DNA of 64,000 nt from Microbulbifer yueqingensis (GTDB lineage Bacteria; Pseudomonadota; Gammaproteobacteria; Pseudomonadales; Cellvibrionaceae), in assembly GCF_900100355.1 (NCBI RefSeq), contig NZ_FNFH01000001.1:634963-698962 (forward strand), written 5' to 3'. A program made the position numbers and the translations under genes. The number at the start of each line of letters is the position of its first letter. Position 1 is the first letter of the stretch. The notes beneath the pieces are model-generated. The model made no database searches. It had not been told where the DNA came from and saw nothing but the letters and a program-made list of their open reading frames with translations. Of the stretch, positions 1 to 8,468 are shown in pieces.

Positions 1-1183
1 CGGTGATGCGGTCGCGGAAGCGCTGCATGCGCGCGTCGTTCACCGCCGCGGCGCTGGGCAGTTCCAGCTGCTCGATGGGCTTCTTGGTAGCCCGCTCGAT
101 CGAGCGCAGCATGCGCCGCTCGCGCGGGGCCACGAACAGGATGGCATCGCCCTCGCGGCCGGCACGGCCGGTGCGCCCGATGCGGTGGATATAAGACTCG
201 GTGTCGTAGGGGATGTCGTAGTTGATCACGTGGCTGATGCGCGCCACGTCCAGGCCGCGTGCGGCCACGTCGGTAGCCACCACGATATCAAGCTTGCCCT
301 TCTTCAGCTTATCGATCACGGCCTCGCGCAGGTTCTGCGCCATATCGCCGTTCAGCGCCGAGCTGGCGAAGCCGCGCGCCGCCAGCTTGTCGGCCAGCTC
401 CACGGTGCTGTTCTTGGTGCGCACGAAGATGATGGTGGCGTCCACCGGCTCTGCCTCGAGGATACGGGTCAGCGCGTCCAGCTTGTGCAGGCCGCCTACC
501 GGCCAGAAGCGCTGGCGGATGGTTTCGGCGGTCTCGGTCTTGACGCGGATCTTCACCTCCACCGGGTCGCGCAGGTGCTCGCGGGCGATGCGCGCGATCT
601 CCTTCGGCATGGTGGCGGAGAAGAGCGCGATCTGGCGCTCCTTCGGCAGCTGCTCCAGCACCCACTGCACGTCGTCGATGAAGCCCATGCGCAGCATCTC
701 GTCGGCCTCGTCCAGCACCAGCGTCTTCAGGTTGGAGAGGTCCAGGCTGCCACGGCGCATATGGTCCATGACCCGGCCGGGAGTGCCCACCACCAGCTGC
801 ACGCCGCGCTGGAGCTGCTTAATCTGGCCGCGGTAATCGGCGCCGCCGTAGATGGGCGCCACATGGAAGCCCTTCAGGTTCTGGGCGTAGGACTGGCAGG
901 CCTCGGCCACCTGGATGGCCAGCTCCCGCGTGGGTGCCAGCACCAGCGCCTGCGGACGGCGGTTTTTCAGGTCCAGCTGCGCCAGCAGCGGCAGCGCGAA
1001 GGCAGCGGTCTTGCCGGTGCCGGTCTGGGCCTGGCCCAGCACGTCGTGTCCCGCCAGCAGGGACGGAATCGTCTGCGCCTGGATGGGGGACGGGGTTTCG
1101 TAGCCCAGCGTCTGCACGGCAGAGAGGATCTCGGACGGCAGGTCCAGCTGGTCAAAGCCAATCGGCTTGGGGGTATCGGTCAT
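1..1183 (-). CDS. deaD: DEAD-box ATP-dependent RNA helicase, DeaD/CsdA type (3' end outside window)
   Basis: The minus-strand reading frame begins at the ATG complementary to 1181-1183 and runs off the left edge, so the C-terminus is missing. The translation shows the helicase core in order: a Q-motif region (TPSPIQAQTIP), Walker A AQTGTGKT, PTRELA, the DEAD box within VLDEADEMLRMGF, SAT in LFSATMP, and motif VI HRIGRTGRAGR. About 394 residues are visible. Continuation past RERRMLRSIERATKKPIEQLELP fits the longer DeaD/CsdA class (usually 550-640 aa with a C-terminal RNA-binding domain) rather than a short RhlE-like protein. These enzymes unwind RNA duplexes in ribosome assembly and mRNA decay, often at low temperature. 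The exact subfamily is inference because the C-terminal domain is not in the window. Confidence 0.93.
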   Translation of the reverse strand, partial: MTDTPKPIGFDQLDLPSEILSAVQTLGYETPSPIQAQTIPSLLAGHDVLGQAQTGTGKTAAFALPLLAQLDLKNRRPQALVLAPTRELAIQVAEACQSYAQNLKGFHVAPIYGGADYRGQIKQLQRGVQLVVGTPGRVMDHMRRGSLDLSNLKTLVLDEADEMLRMGFIDDVQWVLEQLPKERQIALFSATMPKEIARIAREHLRDPVEVKIRVKTETAETIRQRFWPVGGLHKLDALTRILEAEPVDATIIFVRTKNSTVELADKLAARGFASSALNGDMAQNLREAVIDKLKKGKLDIVVATDVAARGLDVARISHVINYDIPYDTESYIHRIGRTGRAGREGDAILFVAPRERRMLRSIERATKKPIEQLELPSAAAVNDARMQRFRDRIT

Positions 1184-1528
1184 TTCGGAGTTCACTTGAA
1201 TCTATACAGGAGGCCAGGCGTGGCCGGGTATCCGCTGGATACACCATAGCTCACAGCCGCACATTGCTGGGCAGGCGAATAAGCCCACTGACAGCACCCG
1301 CTATCTTCAAGCTCGTTCAACGCAGTACAGGGGCCTTTGGCGAGGAGGTCTGTTACCCAATGAGGCTAATGTCCCGTCTCCAGCCGCGGCAAACGGGCCG
1401 GGGGACAGAAGGCCGCGCAGTCTAACAGAGTCGGGGGGACAGATCAGTATATTTTTTGCTCAGCTCCGCAGGGGGGCGCAGCCAACGGCCGAGCGCGGCC
1501 CGACCGCTCCTACCAAAGACGGCAAACG
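1184..1528. other. Intergenic region upstream of deaD
   Basis: No gene is supported here. It lies between the start of the helicase and the stop of the SLC13 transporter, so it should hold the helicase promoter and 5' leader. I see no clear -35/-10 pair. The only structured element is one REP-like palindrome at 1484-1513. Confidence 0.5.
1484..1513 (-). repeat. REP-like palindrome, family 1
   Basis: GGCCGAGCGCGGCCCGACCGCTCCTAC, the reverse form of the GTAGGAGCGG..GGCCGCGA element that recurs at 3417, 3593, 3751, 30.2-30.4 kb, 48.3-48.7 kb and 60.67 kb. It lies just downstream of the transporter stop codon. Confidence 0.75.
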
Positions 1529-3262
1529 TCAGGGGGTGAAGGGGAACACCAGCGGCAGCAGGGCCAGCACGGTGATCGAGTAGGCAATGGCCAGCGGCAG
1601 GCCGGCGCGGAAGAAGTCGCGCAGATGGTAGCCGCCCAGGTTCTGCACCATCAGGTTGGTCTGGTAGCCAAACGGCGTCAGGAAGCTGGCGCTGGCACCG
1701 TAGGCCACCGCCATCACGAACGGCATCCAGCTCACTCCGAAACTCTCCGCCAGGCTCCAGGCCAGCGGGAATGCCAGGGCGGCGGCGGCGTTGTTGGTCA
1801 TCAGCTCGGTCAGGGCCAGGGTCAGCAGGAAAACCCCCACCAGCCCCACATAGGGCCCGGCGCCGGCCACCGTACCGCGCAGGCCGCTCGCCAGTGAATC
1901 GGCCAGGCCGCTGCCGGCAAAAGCCTCGGCCAGCACCAGCGCGCTGGCGATGATCAGCCAGATCTGGAACGGGAAACGCCGCTGAAGCTCGCTGGTGGAA
2001 ACGATCTTGAGGGCAATCATGCCGCCCAATAGGACCACCAGCCCCTTGAGCAGTGTGAAGATACCCAGCGCGGCGCCCGCCACCACGCCGGCAAAGCCCA
2101 GCCCCACCAGCCAGCTGTCGCGCCGGGACAGCTGGCGTTGCAACTGCTGGCCGCTGATGACATAAAAGTTCTTGTCGATATTGCGGTGGTGCTTGAAGTC
2201 CGGCCCCACCGCCAGCAGCAGGGAGTCGCCCGCGCGCAGCTCAATCTCGCCCAGCTTGCCCGACAGCCGGTCACCGCCGCGGCGCATGGCCACCACTGCG
2301 GCATCGAAACGGGTGCGGAACTGGCAGCTCTTCAGGGTTTCACCAATGATGCTGGAACTGGGCGTGAGCACCACTTCCGTCAGGTCCAGCTGCAGTTTCT
2401 TGTCTTCCAGCGCGAAAAGACGCAGCCCCTCTATCGCCTGCAACCGGTCCAGGTCGCGCACATCGCCACTGAAAATCAGCTTGTCGCCGCTGCGCACAAC
2501 CTCCGTCGGTGCCACGGGGCTGATCGACTGGCCGTTGCGGACTATCTCAATCAGGTAGAGTGTCTCCAGCTGGCGCAGGTTGTTCTGTTCCACCGAGTTG
2601 CCGTCCAGCGGCGAGTCGGGGATCACCTCTGCCTCCAGCAGGTAGTTGGTCACCGGCTCCTCCACCGCCCCGCCATCTGGCAGCAGCCGGTTGCACAGCA
2701 TCAGCACCACCAGCCCCACACCCGTCGCCGCCAGCCCCACCGGCAGAAAGGCGAAAAAATCCAGGCCCGGCAGGCCGCGGTCCAGCACAAAACTGTTCAC
2801 GATCAGGTTGGTGGAAGTACCGATCAGGGTCAGGGTGCCGCCAAGGATGGCCGCGTAGGAAAGCGGCAGCAGGAGTTTTGCCGCAGGGTAGCGCCGCTGG
2901 GACTTCACGCTGGAGGCCAGCGCCGCCACCACGGCGGTGTTATTCAGGAATGCCGAGCTGAGCGCGGTGGCCGCCGTCAGCCGCGCCAGGCTGCTCTTAA
3001 GTGAGCCGTTGATCAGCCCCTCCGAGAAGGCCCGCAGCCAGCGCGCCTTTTCCAGCCCCACCGAAGCCAGCAGCAGCGCCACCAGCGTCACCAGGCCGGG
3101 GTTCACCGCCTTCTGCAACACTGACTCCGCCGGCACCAGCCCTCCCAGGAAGCAGACGCCGGCGGCAGTGGCAAACACCAGCGACGGGCGAGCACGGGTA
3201 AATACCAGCGCGGTGACAACCGCCAGGAAGATTCCGGCAACAAAAAACTGGGGCAAATTCAT
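1529..3262 (-). CDS. SLC13/DASS-type anion or sodium symporter with two TrkA-C domains
   Basis: 577 aa inner-membrane permease. About five hydrophobic helices come first (residues ~5-190), with FLNNTAVVAAL and the GTSTNLIVNS signature typical of SLC13/ArsB-fold transporters. Two soluble RCK_C/TrkA-C-like domains follow (~205-370; ELRAGDSLLLAVG closes the second). A second membrane block (~385-577) carries NNAAAALAFPLA and FLTPFGYQTNLMV, the second copy of the inverted repeat. This is the layout of YfbS-like SLC13 permeases. The substrate (sulfate, dicarboxylate or other anion) cannot be read from the sequence. It is a single gene, divergent from nothing nearby and followed by a repeat. The start is ATG complementary to 3260-3262. 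Confidence 0.88.
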   Translation of the reverse strand: MNLPQFFVAGIFLAVVTALVFTRARPSLVFATAAGVCFLGGLVPAESVLQKAVNPGLVTLVALLLASVGLEKARWLRAFSEGLINGSLKSSLARLTAATALSSAFLNNTAVVAALASSVKSQRRYPAAKLLLPLSYAAILGGTLTLIGTSTNLIVNSFVLDRGLPGLDFFAFLPVGLAATGVGLVVLMLCNRLLPDGGAVEEPVTNYLLEAEVIPDSPLDGNSVEQNNLRQLETLYLIEIVRNGQSISPVAPTEVVRSGDKLIFSGDVRDLDRLQAIEGLRLFALEDKKLQLDLTEVVLTPSSSIIGETLKSCQFRTRFDAAVVAMRRGGDRLSGKLGEIELRAGDSLLLAVGPDFKHHRNIDKNFYVISGQQLQRQLSRRDSWLVGLGFAGVVAGAALGIFTLLKGLVVLLGGMIALKIVSTSELQRRFPFQIWLIIASALVLAEAFAGSGLADSLASGLRGTVAGAGPYVGLVGVFLLTLALTELMTNNAAAALAFPLAWSLAESFGVSWMPFVMAVAYGASASFLTPFGYQTNLMVQNLGGYHLRDFFRAGLPLAIAYSITVLALLPLVFPFTP

Positions 3263-3416
3263 CAGGCTAGTGTGCCGGTCCGCAGGGCATGGGTGAAGGA
3301 TTATTTTCTTATACGTCTATGAACGCCGCCGATTATGCCAAACCTGCAACCTGTTGCCGATACGCCTGTCTCAACAGGCGCGATCCGGCCCACCTGTCAC
3401 ATCGCAACCACATCAT

Positions 3417-3788
3417 GTAGGAGCGGTCGGGCCGCGCTCGGCCGCTGGCCGCGGCCCCCCGGAGCTTCGCCCACCTCCTCCCGGGATGACGAGCCGGGGG
3501 AGCGATGAGCTGGCAGGATGACGACTTAGCGGAAGATGGTCCGGCGGGGTGACAGCGGGATGGCGACGAGGCGACGGGATAGCTGCCCTTCCCGTAGGAG
3601 CGGCCGGGCCGCGCTCGGCCGCTGGCCGCGACACCCCGGTGGTTCTTGGCCGGCATACTGTCATACGTCACTCCCGGCGCGTCACCAACCTCCATACTGG
3701 ATCCCGGCCTTCGCCGGGATGACGACAGTGGTTGGATTCGATCCTCTCCCGTAGGAGCGGTCGGGCCGCGCTCGGCCCATGGCCGCGA
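3417..3788. repeat. Cluster of three REP-like family-1 elements
   Basis: Three copies of GTAGGAGCGG(T/C)CGGGCCGCGCTCGG followed by a second GGCCGCG arm, at 3417-3454, 3593-3632 and 3751-3788, all in the same orientation. Each is an imperfect double palindrome. The spacing is irregular (about 160-175 bp) and the spacers differ in sequence, apart from a family-3 palindrome at 3697-3726 between the last two. Confidence 0.8.
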
Positions 3789-3817
3789 TTCCGCCCGGCA
3801 AGAGGCAAATACATGAG

Positions 3818-3885
3818 GTCGTCATTCCGCTGGGCCGGCACTCCGGCGACTCGTCAGAGCAGCGAAGCTCACGCCGGAATCCAGT
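3818..3885. repeat. Composite family-3 repeat (long form), copy 1
   Basis: Begins GTCATTCCGCTGGGCC and ends GGAATCCAGT, with an internal CGGCGACTCGTCAGAGCAGCGAAGCTCACGCC segment. The internal segment is almost identical to that of the copy at 11981-12047. The outer arms match the short family-3 palindromes at 3697, 11931, 28510, 35562 and 35813. Confidence 0.75.
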
Positions 3886-3991
3886 GCGGGCCATAGGCCC
3901 GCAGCCGGGCCCGGGCCCGGCGTTTCCGGAAAGGCAGGCACAGCGAGAAAATTAACAATTGTCTTTACCGGGAAGGTACCGCCCCCGTAAC

Positions 3992-4819
3992 TCAACCCTT
4001 ACGGCAGAAGGAGAGCTTCGGGACGGATGACTCGCCCTCTTCGCGCGCAATGCGCGCCAACAGGCGACAGGTGTAGGCCTGCTGCTCGTATTGCTCCACC
4101 AGCCCCAAAACCTGTCGACGGCTGCGAGGATCTTGCAGCCCACGCAACAGGTGCTTCTCCAGCAACGGAGGATTCTGGAATGGATAACGTTGCAATTGCG
4201 CAAAACCCGCCCGCACGGTGGCGATGTGCACGGCAGGGGTATAGGGGCCGAGGGTGTCAGCACGCTCGAGGAAACGCTCCAGCTCCCCGTCCACCTCACC
4301 CAGGTTCAGCTTCACATCCACCATCTCCGCCCAGCTCTCCGGCCAGAGCGGGCGCAGGGCGGCGGCGCGGCGGTAGAGTGCCAGTGCCTGCTCGTATTCG
4401 GCGCGGGGAAATTCCTCACCGGCACTGGCAAAGGCCCGCCAGCCAAGCAGGCGTGCCCTCAGGGTCAGCTGGTAGGGGTTATCCGGGTGCAGGGCTATGG
4501 CACGGTCGATGGCCGCAAACGCCTGCTGCAAAGAGGAAGCCGAAGGCGCCCTGCCCTGCTTCGTCCAGTGCGCCAGGCTGTTCTCAACCCGCAGCACTTG
4601 CAGGTGCGCCAGGCCCAGGGAGGCGGCGTGCCAGGCGAGCACACCCAGCAGCACCAGCAGCCCGGCAGTCATTGCCAGGCGCGTGCGGGTGGCGCGGCGG
4701 AACCATTCTTTTTCCCAGAAACGAAGGGCACCAATGACGCGTGCCCCGAAACCGGCGCGCTTGCGCGAGCGGCGGCGCCGGCGCCTACGGGAAACTTCAG
4801 GTGCTGTATCGGAGGTCAT
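3992..4819 (-). CDS. VpsP-like polysaccharide biosynthesis protein with TPR-like repeats
   Basis: 275 aa. A strongly basic N-terminus (RRRRRRRSRKRAGF) is followed by one membrane helix (about residues 47-68, LAMTAGLLVLLGVLAWHAA), then a helical region with TPR-like spacing (AFAAIDRAIALHPDNPYQLTLRARLL; YEQALALYRRAAALRPLWPESW). This matches the VpsP family found at the end of exopolysaccharide export operons, which are thought to support assembly at the inner membrane. The gene overlaps the upstream phosphatase gene by 4 bp (ATGA), so the two are translationally coupled. The assignment rests on architecture and context. Biochemical function in the family is not established as far as I know. Confidence 0.72.
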   Translation of the reverse strand: MTSDTAPEVSRRRRRRRSRKRAGFGARVIGALRFWEKEWFRRATRTRLAMTAGLLVLLGVLAWHAASLGLAHLQVLRVENSLAHWTKQGRAPSASSLQQAFAAIDRAIALHPDNPYQLTLRARLLGWRAFASAGEEFPRAEYEQALALYRRAAALRPLWPESWAEMVDVKLNLGEVDGELERFLERADTLGPYTPAVHIATVRAGFAQLQRYPFQNPPLLEKHLLRGLQDPRSRRQVLGLVEQYEQQAYTCRLLARIAREEGESSVPKLSFCRKG

Positions 4820-5565
4820 GGTTGGCGGTCATGGCTGGCAATCACGAAATGGCTGGCGGCAATGCGCCCGGGATTGTGGCGCACCAGCTCCCAGGATACC
4901 GACTCGCCCACCACGGCTTCCGCCGCGCGGCGCCCCTTTTCCAGCACGGGCGGCCGACGCACCTCGTGGTGGGCATCGGTGGCCAGGATGGTCACAAGGT
5001 TTTGCTGCAACAGCTCATGCGCACGCTGCATCGGGCCCTCGCCAAAATCCCCGGCCACCGCGCCGGCGGTCACCTGGAACAGGCAGCCGAGGCGCGCCAA
5101 CGGCAATACCTTGGCGAAGTCACGCAGCACATCCTTGTTGCGCTCCGGGTGCGCGATCATCGGGCGAATGCCCTGCTTCTGCAGCCAGCGGATCAGCTGT
5201 TCAACACCGGGCGGGATATGGCTGTGGGGCAGTTCCAGCAGCAGCACCCGGTCGCCCTCCCAGCGGCCCAGGAAGGGCACGCGCCCGGAAGCCACCATGG
5301 TGAGGATTTCCTCCGACAGGCGGATCTCCGCCGCCATGCCCAGCTGCAGGGGAATGCCGGCGCCTTCCAGCGCCGCGCGGAATTCGCGGAAAACTGCAGA
5401 AATATTGTCGAGGGAATTGTCCCAGCGGCCGGGATGGATATGGGGCGTGGCCACGCAGTGGGTAATGCCGTCGTCCACCGCCATGCGGGCCAGGCGCAGG
5501 GCCTGGTCCAGGTCCCGGGCACCGTCATCGATGCCCGGCAGCAGGTGGCAGTGGAGGTCGATCAT
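4816..5565 (-). CDS. CpsB/YwqE-type PHP-domain protein tyrosine phosphatase
   Basis: 249 aa, full-length for the family. It starts MIDLHCHLLPGIDDG, the metal-binding HxH plus D motif of PHP phosphatases, with later ligands in CVATPHIHPG, a conserved Glu in the AAEIRLSEE stretch, PMIAHPERNKD and ILATDAHH. These manganese-dependent enzymes dephosphorylate the tyrosine-rich tail of the cognate autokinase and so regulate chain assembly. The cognate kinase gene lies immediately upstream with a 4 bp ATGA overlap, and the VpsP-like gene overlaps downstream, so the three form a coupled set. PHP-type phosphatases are best known from Gram-positive capsule loci but also occur in Gram-negative EPS loci in place of Wzb. 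Confidence 0.88.
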   Translation of the reverse strand: MIDLHCHLLPGIDDGARDLDQALRLARMAVDDGITHCVATPHIHPGRWDNSLDNISAVFREFRAALEGAGIPLQLGMAAEIRLSEEILTMVASGRVPFLGRWEGDRVLLLELPHSHIPPGVEQLIRWLQKQGIRPMIAHPERNKDVLRDFAKVLPLARLGCLFQVTAGAVAGDFGEGPMQRAHELLQQNLVTILATDAHHEVRRPPVLEKGRRAAEAVVGESVSWELVRHNPGRIAASHFVIASHDRQP

Positions 5566-7841
5566 GCCACTTCCAGGTCGTCTTTCTCTTTATTGCTATC
5601 CGACTTGCTTACAGGCTTGCCGGCGGCTACCGCGTCGGCGGGCGCGGGCGTGGCACTGTAGGCGTACTCACCCTCGTAACCGTAGTAGTCGCCGTAATAG
5701 CTGGCCTTGGAGGAGGTATCCACCTGGTTCAGCACCACGCCGTCCAGTTTGGCGCCCACCTGCAGCAGGCGACCGATGCCGGTGTTGATCATCTTCTCGC
5801 GGGTGCTGTCGGCCTTCACCACATACAGCATGGAATCGGCCACGCGGGATACCACCAACGCATCGCTCACCACCTGCGCGGGCGCGGTATCCAGGATCAC
5901 GCGGTCGTACTTGTCCGCCAGTACCTGCAGCGCCTTGGCAAAGCGCGGCGAGCTCAAAAGCTCCTGCGGGTTCGGCGGTACGGCCCCGGCCGGCATTACA
6001 TCCATGCCGCTCTTCTCATCGTGGTGGATGCACTCGGCCAGCTCGTTACTGCCGGCAATCAGGTTGGACAGGCCCGGGTGGTAAACCGGCAACCCGAAAT
6101 CCTTGCCCACCGACGGACGGCGCATGTCCGCATCCACCAGCAGTACCTTTTCCATCTGCGCCAGGGCAAAGCCCAGGTTCTCCGCCACGGTGGTCTTGCC
6201 CTCACCGGGCACGGACGAGGTCACGGAGATAACTTTGGCCGGCTTCTCCAGATGTGAGAGCACCAGGCTGGTCCGCAGGGTGCGCACCGCCTCGGCAAAC
6301 TGGTGCTGGTCGCGATCGAAGAAGGTGCCCAAGCTCAGGCGCTCGTCCTGGTCCCGCTCCACCCAGGGCAGCAGGCCGATCATGCGCTGGCGCAGCTTGT
6401 TCTCCACGTCGTCCGGGTTGCGGATACCGTCATTCAGCGCCTCCACCAGGAAGGCCAGCATCACGCCAAACATGGCGGCCACCACGAATGCCAGTGCCAC
6501 AATCAACTTTTTCTTGGGCTTGGCCGGATGCCGCGGCGCAATGGCCGGGTCGGTCAGGCGCGCGTTGGCGGCCTCGAAATCAGAGGTCTCGCTGGTTTCC
6601 TTGAAACGTGTCAGGAAGGCGTTGTACAGCTGACGGTTTACATCCACCTCGCGCTTCAGCTCGTTGTAGCGGGTCTCCTTGCGGCTCACCTTCTGGTAGT
6701 CCCGCTTGGCCTCGGCCAGTTCTTGCTCCAGCGCGCGCTCGTTGGCCTGCGCGGTGCGGTAGTCGTTCTCGATACCGGCAATCAGCTGGCGCACCTCGCC
6801 GCGCAGGCTGTTGCGCACCGCGGCCAGCTCGTCCCGGGCAGCGATCATCTTCGGGTGCTTGGGCCCGTAGCGCTGTGCCAGCTCGGATACCTTGCGCGAG
6901 GCCTCGGTCTCGGCCTGCTTCACGTTCTGGATCACCTGGTGGTTAAGCACTTCCGGCAGGTTGGCCAGGGCGACGATGTCAGTGCCGCGCTCCTGCACCA
7001 GCTGGTAGATACTCTCGGCCTGCTTGCGCTCGCGGCGCACGTCGGTGAGCTGCTCGGTGATCTGGTTCAGCTCCTGTGCCGCCAGCCCCTGCACGCCCTC
7101 AACGTCCACGAGGTTCTCGGCTTCCTGGAACGCCTGCAGTTTCGCCTCGGAATTCTCCAGCTTTATTCGCAGGCCCTCGAGCCGCTCGTTCAGCCAGGAA
7201 GTGGCCTGCTGGGTAACCTCCATCTTGGCTTCCAGGTGGCTCTCGATAAACACCTCAGCCACGGTATTGGCCACCTTCGCCGCCAGCTCCGGGGACTCGG
7301 ACTCGAAAGTGATCTTCACCAGCTGGGTGTTGCGCACCGGGGAGATGGTCAGGTTCTCGCTGACGGCAGTGGTCACTTCCTCCAGCTCCAGCTCGCGCTG
7401 CTCCTCTTCGGACAGCATCTCCGGCTGGGCCAGGAACGGCAGCCAGCTTTTTACCTGCTCCTTGAATGAAGGTTCCTGCTGGGCCGGGTCGAACAGCGGG
7501 TGGCTGGCCAGGTCCAGGCGCTCCACCACGCGGCGGGCAATGCGGCGCGACTTGAGGATCTCGAACTGGGTGAGGAAATATTCCTTGCGGGTGGAATCGA
7601 GGCCGTAGACCTCCTCGATCGAAAGCGCCTTGGCCTGCTCCGCCTCGATCATCAGCGTGGCGGTGGCCTGGTAGCGGGGCGTCATGGCAAATACCACCAT
7701 CGCGGTGAGCATGGCCACGGCTACTGCCAGTGCCGCAATGCGCCACTTGAAGCGGTCGACAATGCGGATGTACTGGCGTAAATCGATGACTTCTTCCTGA
7801 AGTAAGCGCTCCTGGTTAAGGTTTTCTTGCTGAGCGTTCAT
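5562..7841 (-). CDS. Wzc/GumC-type polysaccharide co-polymerase and tyrosine autokinase
   Basis: 759 aa. Order of parts: a cytoplasmic N-terminus with a Wzz domain (~15-110), first membrane helix (~33-55, IAALAVAVAMLTAMVVFAM), a long periplasmic coiled-coil (~190-410), second helix (~450-472, KLIVALAFVVAAMFGVML), and a cytoplasmic BY-kinase. The kinase shows Walker A (SVPGEGKTTVAEN), Walker A' (VLLVDADMRRPS) and Walker B (VILDTAPAQ). The tail has a tyrosine cluster (SYYGDYYGYEGEYAYS), the expected autophosphorylation site. It controls chain length and export through the outer-membrane export protein, and its phosphorylation is reversed by the adjacent phosphatase. The start has a good GAGG ribosome binding site. 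Eight bases separate it from the export gene. Confidence 0.93.
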   Translation of the reverse strand: MNAQQENLNQERLLQEEVIDLRQYIRIVDRFKWRIAALAVAVAMLTAMVVFAMTPRYQATATLMIEAEQAKALSIEEVYGLDSTRKEYFLTQFEILKSRRIARRVVERLDLASHPLFDPAQQEPSFKEQVKSWLPFLAQPEMLSEEEQRELELEEVTTAVSENLTISPVRNTQLVKITFESESPELAAKVANTVAEVFIESHLEAKMEVTQQATSWLNERLEGLRIKLENSEAKLQAFQEAENLVDVEGVQGLAAQELNQITEQLTDVRRERKQAESIYQLVQERGTDIVALANLPEVLNHQVIQNVKQAETEASRKVSELAQRYGPKHPKMIAARDELAAVRNSLRGEVRQLIAGIENDYRTAQANERALEQELAEAKRDYQKVSRKETRYNELKREVDVNRQLYNAFLTRFKETSETSDFEAANARLTDPAIAPRHPAKPKKKLIVALAFVVAAMFGVMLAFLVEALNDGIRNPDDVENKLRQRMIGLLPWVERDQDERLSLGTFFDRDQHQFAEAVRTLRTSLVLSHLEKPAKVISVTSSVPGEGKTTVAENLGFALAQMEKVLLVDADMRRPSVGKDFGLPVYHPGLSNLIAGSNELAECIHHDEKSGMDVMPAGAVPPNPQELLSSPRFAKALQVLADKYDRVILDTAPAQVVSDALVVSRVADSMLYVVKADSTREKMINTGIGRLLQVGAKLDGVVLNQVDTSSKASYYGDYYGYEGEYAYSATPAPADAVAAGKPVSKSDSNKEKDDLEVA

Positions 7842-7849
7842 GGTTTACC

Positions 7850-8434
7850 TCAGAAAAAGCTCTGCTCCACGGTGACAATGTCACCCGGGCGCAACAGGGT
7901 GTTCAGGTCGACTTTTACCGGCGTCTGGCTGGGGTCGTCACTGCGCACCACAAAAATCTTGGACTCCGAGGCCCGCTCGGTGAAGCCCTCGGCCAGCGCC
8001 GCAGCCTTGCCCACGGTCAGGCCGGGCTGGAAGGGATAGCCACCGGGCTTCTTCACCTCGCCGTTAATAAAGAACGGGCGGAACTCCGCGATGGACACGT
8101 GCACGTTCGGCTTGACCAGGTAATCGGGCTTAAGGCCGTCGGTGATACGCGCCTCCAGCTGGGCCACGGTCATGCCGGTCACGCGGATCTCCCCCAGGAA
8201 GGGGTAGTTGATCATGCCGCTGTCGGTAAGCTGGGTCTCCAGCGACAGGTCGTCCTCGCCATACACCTTGATCTGGATGCGGTCACCCGAACCCAGCCGG
8301 TAGTCGCTCTGCCCTGTCTCTTCCTGCGCCTGTGCCGTCAGTGAGAATACACCCAGCACCAGCGCGCAGAAGGCAAAAAAGGCAGAGCGCAAAGCGCCCT
8401 GCCCCAGACTGGAAAATGCCATTTTAAAGTTCAT
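7850..8434 (-). CDS. Wza/GumB-like polysaccharide biosynthesis/export protein (SLBB domain)
   Basis: 194 aa from the ATG at 8434 (MNFKMAFSS). The frame is open to a GTG at 8455, but a GGAGG ribosome binding site lies 9 bases before the 8434 ATG and overlaps that upstream codon region, so I choose 8434. A signal peptide (SAFFAFCALVLGVFSLTAQA) is followed by a Poly_export domain (YRLGSGDRIQIKVYGEDDLS) and an SLBB domain (GEVKKPGGYPFQPGLTVGKAAALAEGFT). It ends in VTVEQSFF. There is no lipobox cysteine and no C-terminal transmembrane helix of the large Wza type, so this is the short GumB/OtnA-like class. It should form the periplasmic or outer-membrane export channel together with the adjacent beta-barrel. 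Confidence 0.9.
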   Translation of the reverse strand: MNFKMAFSSLGQGALRSAFFAFCALVLGVFSLTAQAQEETGQSDYRLGSGDRIQIKVYGEDDLSLETQLTDSGMINYPFLGEIRVTGMTVAQLEARITDGLKPDYLVKPNVHVSIAEFRPFFINGEVKKPGGYPFQPGLTVGKAAALAEGFTERASESKIFVVRSDDPSQTPVKVDLNTLLRPGDIVTVEQSFF

Positions 8435-8468
8435 GGTCTGATACCTCCGAGCCACGCCTTATCCAGCC

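Larger units (their letters stand above)
3263..3991. other. Repeat-rich intergenic region, no gene
   Basis: Between the transporter start and the end of the exopolysaccharide operon. It is filled by three family-1 REP-like elements (3417, 3593, 3751), one short family-3 palindrome (3697-3726) and a long composite family-3 element (3818-3885). Short open frames here run through the palindromes and have no ribosome binding sites, so I call no gene. Confidence 0.7.

Noticed and set aside
4091..5788. A 565-codon open frame on the plus strand
   Set aside because: It is antisense to the VpsP-like, phosphatase and Wzc genes and has low-complexity, Arg/Ser/Pro-rich composition.
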